Shown here: one piece after another, positions 6,180 to 13,384 of the stretch
Position numbering within the stretch: position 1 is the stretch's first letter
How the letters are laid out: each line of letters begins with the position of its first letter
Assembly (NCBI GenBank): GCA_046160245.1
Contig: JBJXGU010000245.1
Span: 1 to 24,628 of the forward strand
Reading direction: 5' to 3'
DNA: 24,628 bases
DNA from: JAJTFW01 sp046160245
GTDB lineage: Bacteria > Bacteroidota > Bacteroidia > AKYH767-A > OLB10
Notes under the pieces: generated by a model
What the model was told of the DNA's origin: nothing
Seen by the model: only the letters and a program-made list of their open reading frames with translations
Databases searched by the model: none
Program-made: the position numbers and the translations under genes

Positions 6180-8705
6180 ATGAGAACACATCAGACATAT
6201 GGAATAATTATTTTAGCACATTTCTTGTGTATAAAACTATGCGCGCAGTCATTGAGCATTAACTCAAAAATTCTTGACAATCATTCTCATTTTTCATCTA
6301 GATCTTTTGTTTCAGATTTCCAAATAGAAAAAAGTAATGTCATCTCAGTAAATACTAAAAAATCCACAGATTTAAGCTATTTATCCATCCAAAGATGTTG
6401 TAAGAAAAACCAAGTTTTGTTTGGTTTAAAGGATGAATCTATAACAACCTATACAACGAAAACTACATTCCTTACATCAATTTTGAAAGTAAACAGCAAT
6501 CAAACCAAAACACATAAAGCTACTAAATTAATTAATTCTAAATTAGAAAACAAAACAATTGTACCAAATGTTCTTTTGCCCTTTAATGCTGGAATTAGAC
6601 GTGTAGTGAATGCAAAATGCCATGGAACATCTACTGGCTATATAAAAGCAAGAGCAAGCGGTGGTGTAAAACCCTATCAATTTCTTTGGTCGAATGGAAA
6701 TACCACAGACGAAATTACGAATCTCCCTATAGGTGTTTATACTTTAACAATTAGTGATGCTAGTGGAAATGTAATTACCGAATCTGCTACAGTACATGAA
6801 CCAAATCCTATCGAAGTTGATGTTATCAGCTATGCGCCTACTTGCGGATCTGCCAACGACGGACAAGCGATTTTTAATCCGAAGGGAGGTACTCCATTTC
6901 CGTATAAGAAATCATTATTTACTACGCTTTGGTCCAACACTCAAAGTAATGGCTTTATGTTCGATTTGTCAACCAATACAAAAATCACCTTAACCAATCT
7001 TTCCATTCATCTTCCAGGATTACATTTACAAACGATAAGTATATATCTTAAAGCGGGATCGATGATGGGATCTGAATTTGATTCTTCACAATGGCAACTA
7101 ATCAGTTCCACACCAACATTTGGCGCCGGTATTGACGAAGAAACACCGATATCCTTTGCCATCCCTCCTACATTAGTTCCCGGCAATTACTCGCTCTACA
7201 TTTATAATCATGATGGTGTTATAAATGGAATCACCAGCACAGTAATTGGAAATACCTTAAACTACGATCATATCCTAAGCGTTTTTGAAGGAATCAGTAG
7301 AGATTCTAATACAAATCCATTTCAATCTGGAATTTCCGGAATGATGAATATGTCAGGCAAAATTACTTATATTGTGAATAGCGATCATGGATTTTCATAC
7401 AACAACAACATGGCTGATGGGCTATGGTTTCAAAAGCAATTTTCATCAGGACAAAATGAAATTTTTGTTTCCGATGCTTTGGGTTGCTCATCTTCTAAAA
7501 CATTTGTTATTCCACAAGCAGATAGCATTAAAGTATCCACTACTTTAATTCGATCGCCTCGCTGTTTCAATACAAATGATGGAGAAATTAATATTCAGGC
7601 ATCAGCCGCTAACAATGAATATCATAGTATGACTGCCATTCCATTTACAAATCCAGCGAATGGAAGTATGATACACTTTACATCCACCGACGATCTCCTA
7701 CTAAAAGGAATTGATTTATTTCTTAACCAAAACGGAAACGTTTCCGTTTATATCATGCAAGGTGATTATGTTGGAAATGAAAATAACACTTCCTCTTGGA
7801 CCTCGCTCGGAAATTACGCTCTCATTAAAACAAGCAACTCATTGACAAGTCAACTATTGTTGACCAATCCCTATTTATGTACTTCTGGAAATTGGAGTCT
7901 TTATCTTTATTCAGCTTACGATATTTTCAATCAACTCGATTCATCTTCATTTTTTGACAATCACTTCCTAACTTATCATCATTCTAGCTCTAGAGTGGGC
8001 AACTTAGGTGCATTTTTTACCACTGATAAATCTAATTCCTATTGGACAGGAAATATTATTTATGGAGATCCTTCATCCAATTTACAATACCATTGGTCGA
8101 ATCAAAGTGTTGGATCCCATCAAACCAACCTTACCGGAGGAAATTATCAATGTACCATTCTGCAAGACAATGGCTGTATCCAAATTGAAAATTTTTCAAT
8201 ACCAAATCCGCCGCCCATCATTGCTAATGAAATTACACATTCAGAAATTGATTTTGAACAAAATGGATCCGCTAGTTTGCTATTGCAAGGCGGAACACCA
8301 CCCTACTACATACAATGGCTAAATTCAGGTATTACCGGAAATCAAATTCACCATCTTCCAGAAGGCCCACAACCCTATTTTGTCTCAGACGCTAAAGGAT
8401 GCACTTTGTATGACACATTAAATATTTTAAGGGTAATTAGTCCACCCAAAGGTCATGGCTTGCTTACCATTGCACCAAATCCTGGAGCCGGATACATTCA
8501 CATCACTAAGGAAGTACATGGCATGGAAGATTGTTTATTGACAATCTTTGACTTTACTGGACGACTGATTCATTCAACGAACACAAAAATTTCCATACTC
8601 ATGCAGAAAGGATTAGACATGAGTCACTATTCAGATGGGAACTATTTCATTATTGTGAGAGATGAAGATCAAGTGTTTCAAGCGAAAGCAAATATTGCTA
8701 GATAA
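6180..8705 (+). CDS. Secreted SprB-repeat protein with T9SS C-terminal sorting domain
   Basis: 841 residues. Signal peptide at about 1-22 (ILAHFLCIKLCAQ). Residues 23-135 match nothing I know. Residues 141-208 form a clear SprB repeat (CHGTSTGYIKARASGGVKPY, then FLWSNGNTT, then GVYTLTISDASG). Two further SprB-like units appear split: 211-242 with 402-447, and 450-481 with 629-677. Between the halves lie inserts of about 150 residues (243-401 and 482-628) that resemble each other (S-x-Y-x3-G-x3-G-x-E-x4-S-x-W, and GNYSLYIY with GNWSLYLY). A fourth, shorter repeat is at 680-751 (LLLQGGTPPYYIQW). Residues 762-841 are a type A T9SS sorting domain (LLTIAPNPGAGYIHI, IFDFTGRLI). It should be exported by T9SS and held at or released from the surface. 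Adhesin-like role is inference; the M1 peptidase gene follows after 50 bases. Confidence 0.85.
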   Translation: MRTHQTYGIIILAHFLCIKLCAQSLSINSKILDNHSHFSSRSFVSDFQIEKSNVISVNTKKSTDLSYLSIQRCCKKNQVLFGLKDESITTYTTKTTFLTSILKVNSNQTKTHKATKLINSKLENKTIVPNVLLPFNAGIRRVVNAKCHGTSTGYIKARASGGVKPYQFLWSNGNTTDEITNLPIGVYTLTISDASGNVITESATVHEPNPIEVDVISYAPTCGSANDGQAIFNPKGGTPFPYKKSLFTTLWSNTQSNGFMFDLSTNTKITLTNLSIHLPGLHLQTISIYLKAGSMMGSEFDSSQWQLISSTPTFGAGIDEETPISFAIPPTLVPGNYSLYIYNHDGVINGITSTVIGNTLNYDHILSVFEGISRDSNTNPFQSGISGMMNMSGKITYIVNSDHGFSYNNNMADGLWFQKQFSSGQNEIFVSDALGCSSSKTFVIPQADSIKVSTTLIRSPRCFNTNDGEINIQASAANNEYHSMTAIPFTNPANGSMIHFTSTDDLLLKGIDLFLNQNGNVSVYIMQGDYVGNENNTSSWTSLGNYALIKTSNSLTSQLLLTNPYLCTSGNWSLYLYSAYDIFNQLDSSSFFDNHFLTYHHSSSRVGNLGAFFTTDKSNSYWTGNIIYGDPSSNLQYHWSNQSVGSHQTNLTGGNYQCTILQDNGCIQIENFSIPNPPPIIANEITHSEIDFEQNGSASLLLQGGTPPYYIQWLNSGITGNQIHHLPEGPQPYFVSDAKGCTLYDTLNILRVISPPKGHGLLTIAPNPGAGYIHITKEVHGMEDCLLTIFDFTGRLIHSTNTKISILMQKGLDMSHYSDGNYFIIVRDEDQVFQAKANIAR

Positions 8706-8712
8706 GCAAGGG

Positions 8713-8741
8713 TTGGTTCTTCTTAAATTTTACTAATTTAG
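8713..8741 (+). promoter_or_regulatory. Putative promoter of the M1 peptidase gene
   Basis: TTG (8713-8715), 18 bases, then TAATTTAG (8734-8741), one mismatch to TAnnTTTG, 14 bases before the ATG at 8756. It overlaps the in-frame GTG at 8741, which argues against that codon as the start. Confidence 0.3.
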
Positions 8742-8755
8742 TGTCATCAATTACG

Positions 8756-11098
8756 ATGACAAAACTACTCTACACGCTATTACTGATTCTAGGAATTAGT
8801 TTGCCCAATTATGCTCAATCCAACTTACTGGATGTTGTTCATTATGATATCAGTTTTGACACCATTAATTTTCCTGGGAAAAGTATAAAAGCACATGCAC
8901 AATTAGAATTCAAATCTAATTCCGCACAAAGTATTACTTCTCTTGAAGTTTCACTTTTATCGTTGATCATTGATTCCATAATTGATCAAAACTCAAATGT
9001 ATTGACCTATTCGTACAACGACACAACGCTTAGTATCACTTTACTCAATCCAGTAAACAACATCTCTTCTGAAACGGTCACCATTTATTACAAGGGTCAA
9101 CCTAAAGGTGATCCAACAGGTTGGGGAGGATTTTATTTTAACTTTAATTACGCATTTAATTTAGGAGTTGGATTTGGCAGTGATCCGCATGTATTTGGAC
9201 GGGCATGGTTCCCTGCGAACGATGTGTTTACCGATCGATCCACCTACTCATTTCACATCACCACTTTAGCGGGAAACAAGGCTTTTTGCAATGGAATTTT
9301 ACAAGGAGTAACTTTAAATGCCAACGGAACCAATACATGGAATTGGAATTTGACAACTCCTATTCCTACTTATTTAGCAAGTGTAGCCATTGCACCATAT
9401 TACACATGGAGCAGAAACTACCAAAGTATTCCTGTGGAAATTGCTTGCATGCCTAACGATTCAAATAATGTAATTGCAACATTTCAAAACTTAGATTCAG
9501 TTCTTTCATTTTATATTCAAGCTTATGGTCCTTATCCTTTTCAAAAAGTGGGCTATTGCTTGATCCCCTTCAACTCAGGGGCCATGGAACATGCCACGAG
9601 CATTCATATTGGGACGGCTTACATTAATGGATCTCTGACTTATGAAACACTTTGGGCTCATGAATTGGCTCATATGTGGTGGGGCGATTGGACCACTTGT
9701 GAGTCGGAAGGAGATATGTGGCTAAACGAAGGTTTTGCCAGTTTTAACGAAGCCTATGTAACTGAAAAATTATATGGAAAGGATGCTTATCGAACATGGT
9801 TTCGCACGAACCACAGAAAAGTATTACAGTTTGCCCATATCACAGATAATGGATATTTACCACTTATCAATATTCCGCATGCACATACTTATGGGTCTAC
9901 GGTTTACAATAAGGGAGCGGATGTTGCACATACTTTGCGATTTTATATGCAGGATTCTTTATTCTTTCAAGGTTGCAAAGATTTTATGACTAACCGAGGA
10001 AACAGTTCGGTGAACAGTTATCATTTAAGAGACGAGCTTACTACGAGTAGCGGAATCAACATGAATCGTTTCTTTGACGATTGGGTATTCACACCGGGCT
10101 TTCCACATTTCGAAATTGATTCATTAGAAGTCGTCAACTTACCTACCCATCAATTTGTTTTACATTCTCGACAAAAGAGCAAAGGAAATTCTTCGATTTA
10201 TGAAATGAAAGTAGAAGTGAATTTTACGGATGGCGTAAATGACACAACGCTCATTTTGATAATGAACAACACTACCAATTCGTTTCCAATAACGTTGACC
10301 TTTTCTCCAACTTGGTATTCTGTTGATCGAAACGATCACATGGGTGATGCCATTTCGGATTTCGAGAAAAAACTCTTTCTTATAGGCAATAATTCCTTTT
10401 CTGACACCTATAGCAATGTAAATGTTCTTGCTACCGGTGGTGATACGAGCATCGTGAGGGCTGAACTTCATTGGGTAAAACCGGATTCATTCAAAAATGC
10501 TAGTAATCATCCGGGTATTCGATTAAGCGACTATCGCTATTGGAAATTTGATGGGATTTTCAAACTTGGATTTTTAGCCAAGGCTACTTTAAATTACAAC
10601 GGCTCTACAAATGCTACAGCTGGTTACCTCGATAATACTTTAATTACTGGAAACGAAGACAGTTTAGTTCTCTTTTACCGAAGCAGTGTAAAGGATGATT
10701 GGCAAATTGTGAATGGATACTCTTTAACTACAGGAAATAAATTCGACAAAGTTGGAAGCATGACCATTGACACCTTGAAAAAAGGAGAATATGCAATGGG
10801 TTATCGAGATTTTACTACTGGATTCGCAAATCCATCCAGCCCTAGCCCAATGGATTTACAAATTTGGCCGAATCCATCTACAGGAAACGTTAATTTTAAA
10901 TCAACAGGAACAGAAAATCAGAAATTCACATTGGAAATATTCAATGCAGAAGGGAAAAATATTTTAAACACGCAATTAAAAAACAACCAACCTTTTAGTT
11001 GGACGCCACACAAAGGGCAGAAGGGTGTATTTGTTGCAAGAATTCAAAGTGAAAATAAAACTACATTGAGTAAAACTTTCCAAGTTTTATCCTTCTAA
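8756..11098 (+). CDS. Secreted M1-family zinc metallopeptidase with T9SS C-terminal sorting domain
   Basis: 780 residues. ATG at 8756 begins a good signal peptide (MTKLLYTLLLILGISLPNYAQ). A beta-rich N-terminal domain is followed by the gluzincin catalytic domain. The substrate motif is GAMEH (275-279), a variant of GAMEN. The zinc site is HELAH (H302, E303, H306) plus E325 in WLNEGFASF, with exactly 18 residues between. The likely transition-state tyrosine is Y384 in VYNKGAD. After about residue 450 come beta-sandwich regions, and 701-780 is a type A T9SS sorting domain (LQIWPNPSTGNVNFKS). The enzyme should trim N-terminal residues from peptides outside the cell or at its surface. All catalytic residues are present, so it should be active. 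Its tail replaces the long helical C-terminal domain of classical APN-type enzymes. Confidence 0.93.
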   Translation: MTKLLYTLLLILGISLPNYAQSNLLDVVHYDISFDTINFPGKSIKAHAQLEFKSNSAQSITSLEVSLLSLIIDSIIDQNSNVLTYSYNDTTLSITLLNPVNNISSETVTIYYKGQPKGDPTGWGGFYFNFNYAFNLGVGFGSDPHVFGRAWFPANDVFTDRSTYSFHITTLAGNKAFCNGILQGVTLNANGTNTWNWNLTTPIPTYLASVAIAPYYTWSRNYQSIPVEIACMPNDSNNVIATFQNLDSVLSFYIQAYGPYPFQKVGYCLIPFNSGAMEHATSIHIGTAYINGSLTYETLWAHELAHMWWGDWTTCESEGDMWLNEGFASFNEAYVTEKLYGKDAYRTWFRTNHRKVLQFAHITDNGYLPLINIPHAHTYGSTVYNKGADVAHTLRFYMQDSLFFQGCKDFMTNRGNSSVNSYHLRDELTTSSGINMNRFFDDWVFTPGFPHFEIDSLEVVNLPTHQFVLHSRQKSKGNSSIYEMKVEVNFTDGVNDTTLILIMNNTTNSFPITLTFSPTWYSVDRNDHMGDAISDFEKKLFLIGNNSFSDTYSNVNVLATGGDTSIVRAELHWVKPDSFKNASNHPGIRLSDYRYWKFDGIFKLGFLAKATLNYNGSTNATAGYLDNTLITGNEDSLVLFYRSSVKDDWQIVNGYSLTTGNKFDKVGSMTIDTLKKGEYAMGYRDFTTGFANPSSPSPMDLQIWPNPSTGNVNFKSTGTENQKFTLEIFNAEGKNILNTQLKNNQPFSWTPHKGQKGVFVARIQSENKTTLSKTFQVLSF

Positions 11099-11123
11099 AC
11101 ATAGATTCGTCGAACACAAAAAT

Positions 11124-12314
11124 ATGTCGCTCCCCTACCCGATTATCCAATTAAAAAAAGGCAAAGAAAGATCACTCCTACAAAAGCATCCATGGGTTTT
11201 CAGTGGTGCCATAGCCAATGAACCAGCTCAATTAAACAATGGTGATTTAGTTCAAGTACATTCGGCAAAAGGGGAATATTTAGCGACAGGGCATTTTCAA
11301 AGAGGGACCATCAGTGTTCGTTGTTTCGATTTCGATGAAAAATTGGTGGATGATGTTTTCTTCAGAGAAAAAATAAGGAAATGTTTGTCGTTGAGAAATG
11401 TACTAGCTTTTCCGAATCCCGAAACGAATTCTTTTCGACTTATACATGGTGAAGGTGATGGTATGCCTGGACTTATTGCCGATGTGTATGGAAACACTGT
11501 GGTGCTTCAAAGTTATACATTAGGTATGCAATCGATCAAATCATTTTTAGCTCAATTAATTTTGGAGGAGATGCCTTTCATAGATGCCGTTTACGATAAA
11601 AGCGCAGAAACCATGGCCAAACATGGACATGAAAAACCTGAAAATATTTTTCTTGCACAAAGAGAAAACTACCAGGCGAATAAAACGGTACTTGAGCACG
11701 GCATAAAACTTTCTGTTGATTTTGTAAATGGACAAAAGACCGGATTCTTCCTCGACCAGCGCGACAATCGTCAATTACTAAAACACTATTCCAATAGTAA
11801 GACAGTGTTAAATACTTTTGCCTATACAGGAGGATTTTCTTTGGCTTCCCTACAAGGCGGAGCAACGGAAGTACACTCGGTAGACAGCTCTGCTCGTGCT
11901 ATAGAAGGATTAGAATACAATATAGCCCTGAATCAATTTCAAGGAAAACATCAGTCGAGTACATCCGACGTGATGTCTTACTTGCGTCAATTACAAATGC
12001 AATATGATATTCTGATACTTGATCCGCCCGCTTTTGCTAAACATCTCAATCAAGTAAGCAATGCGATGATAGGTTATCGCAATTTAAATACGGAAGGCTT
12101 AAAGCATATTAGAGCGGGCGGCTTATTATTTACTTTCAGTTGTTCGCAAGCCGTCGATAAGGAGCTGTTTCGAAAAATTATTTTTCAATCTGCCATACAA
12201 GCTCATCGAGAAGTTAAAATACTCCATCAACTTACGCAACCTGCCGACCATCCTGTTAGCATCTATCATCCTGAAGCGGAGTATCTGAAAGGATTGGTAC
12301 TTTTTGTAGAATAG
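11124..12314 (+). CDS. rlmI: Class I SAM-dependent rRNA methyltransferase, RlmI-like
   Basis: 396 residues, the usual length for the RlmI group, which methylates a cytosine (m5C, C1962 in E. coli) of 23S rRNA. An N-terminal PUA domain (about 3-75; KHPWVFSGAI, GDLVQVHSAKGEYLATG) is followed by the EEHEE-type linker. The Rossmann-like methyltransferase domain has NGQKTGFFLDQRDNR (202-216), the SAM loop LNTFAYTGGFSL (229-240), LDPPAFAK (299-306) and FSCS (338-341), where C340 may be the catalytic cysteine. The start lies 25 bases after the peptidase gene with no terminator between, so it may share that transcript. Family assignment is firm; the exact target nucleotide is assumed from the family. 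Other members of the group (for instance RlmK-like proteins) are less likely. Confidence 0.88.
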   Translation: MSLPYPIIQLKKGKERSLLQKHPWVFSGAIANEPAQLNNGDLVQVHSAKGEYLATGHFQRGTISVRCFDFDEKLVDDVFFREKIRKCLSLRNVLAFPNPETNSFRLIHGEGDGMPGLIADVYGNTVVLQSYTLGMQSIKSFLAQLILEEMPFIDAVYDKSAETMAKHGHEKPENIFLAQRENYQANKTVLEHGIKLSVDFVNGQKTGFFLDQRDNRQLLKHYSNSKTVLNTFAYTGGFSLASLQGGATEVHSVDSSARAIEGLEYNIALNQFQGKHQSSTSDVMSYLRQLQMQYDILILDPPAFAKHLNQVSNAMIGYRNLNTEGLKHIRAGGLLFTFSCSQAVDKELFRKIIFQSAIQAHREVKILHQLTQPADHPVSIYHPEAEYLKGLVLFVE

Positions 12315-12414
12315 AATCCATCAGACAGCTAGTATTCAATAGTTAAGTGCAATTCATGAAATTCGATGGATAAACTTTGTATTTATTGAAATACCATCTT
12401 CCTAAAACCTTTCT

Positions 12415-12422
12415 TATCTTTG
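12415..12422 (+). promoter_or_regulatory. Putative Bacteroidota -7 element (TATCTTTG) before kdsA
   Basis: TATCTTTG is an exact TAnnTTTG match, 10 bases before the ATG at 12433. As with the element at 1609, no TTG stands at ordinary spacing; the closest (12386-12388) is 26 bases upstream. It implies a very short leader. Confidence 0.45.
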
Positions 12423-12432
12423 CAAAAAAAAG

Positions 12433-13245
12433 ATGTATCCACATATCCCTCATCTAAAAAATACTGACACTAAAAGCTTTTTCTTAATCGCTGGTACTTG
12501 TGTAGTTGAAAGTGAAGAAATCACATTTCAAACAGCACACAAATTACAGCAAATCACTAATCGATTAGGGATCCCTTTTATTTTCAAAGCTTCATTTCGT
12601 AAGGCAAATCGCACACGAATCGATTCTTATACGGGGATGGGAGATGAACTTGCTTTGGGAATTTTAAGCAGGGTGGGAAAAGAATTGAATCTACCATTGC
12701 TTACCGACATACACGAAAGTCATGAAGCAGCAATTGCTGCAGAGTATGTGGATATACTTCAAATTCCAGCATTCTTATGTCGACAAACTGATTTATTAGT
12801 GGCAGCTGCGAAAACTCATAAAGTGGTTAATGTTAAAAAGGGTCAGTTTTCTTCTCCGGAGGCGATGAAATTTGCAGTGGAGAAAATTTTTAATTCAGGA
12901 AACAGCAACATCATGCTCACTGAAAGAGGAACTTCTTTAGGCTATTCCGATTTAGTAGTTGACTACCGAGGAATTCCCATCATGAAAAATTTTGGATATC
13001 CTGTTGTAATGGACATTACGCACAGTGTACAACAGCCCAATCAAAGTTCGGGTGTTACTGGTGGCCGTCCAGAGCTCATTGCAACCATAGCTAAAGCGGC
13101 TATAGCCACTGGTGCTGATGGAATTTTCTTAGAGACGCATCCCAACCCTGCAGAAGCCTTAAGTGATGGTGCAAACATGATTGTATTGGACAAAGTGGAA
13201 GCCCTTTTACAACAGTTATTGAAAATTAGACACGCGATTATTTAA
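12433..13245 (+). CDS. kdsA: 3-deoxy-8-phosphooctulonate synthase (KDO-8-phosphate synthase)
   Basis: Condenses phosphoenolpyruvate with arabinose 5-phosphate to KDO 8-phosphate, a committed step to the KDO of LPS. 270 residues, full length. Family motifs run in order: FKASFRKANRTR (about 51-62), GMGDELALGIL, LPLLTDIHE, VNVKKGQFSSPEAMKFAVEK, RGTSLGYSDLVVDYR, and DITHSVQQPNQSSGVTGGRP. C23 stands in AGTCVVES where non-metal enzymes have asparagine. With H197, E234 and D245 it reproduces the spacing of the metal ligands of the Aquifex aeolicus enzyme as I recall them (C11, H185, E222, D233), so this should be a metal-dependent form. It has its own candidate promoter and no obvious operon partner downstream. 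Confidence 0.95.
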   Translation: MYPHIPHLKNTDTKSFFLIAGTCVVESEEITFQTAHKLQQITNRLGIPFIFKASFRKANRTRIDSYTGMGDELALGILSRVGKELNLPLLTDIHESHEAAIAAEYVDILQIPAFLCRQTDLLVAAAKTHKVVNVKKGQFSSPEAMKFAVEKIFNSGNSNIMLTERGTSLGYSDLVVDYRGIPIMKNFGYPVVMDITHSVQQPNQSSGVTGGRPELIATIAKAAIATGADGIFLETHPNPAEALSDGANMIVLDKVEALLQQLLKIRHAII

Positions 13246-13384
13246 TATCTATATTATTAATAATCAACTATTTATTTCTTGATTAGGACCAAGAATTAAA
13301 TAATTTCAATTCGCAGTTTAATTTAAAACTCAAGTGTTTTTCTGTTCTCTTTTTAGTAACAAATTTCAAGACCTACCGTAGAAG

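Noticed and set aside
9578..9592. GAMEH instead of GAMEN in the M1 peptidase as evidence of an inactive enzyme
   Set aside because: The glutamate is kept, the zinc site and tyrosine are intact, and an H at this position is common in M1 relatives from Bacteroidota as I recall.
12316..12374. ATCCATC/GATGGAT pair flanking the start of the kdsA upstream region
   Set aside because: The arms are short and more than 40 bases apart; not a plausible hairpin or operator.
13276..13295. Inverted repeat TTCTTG-N8-CAAGAA between kdsA and the histidine kinase gene
   Set aside because: Six base pairs in AT-rich DNA, no T tract directly after it and no link to a promoter; expected by chance.
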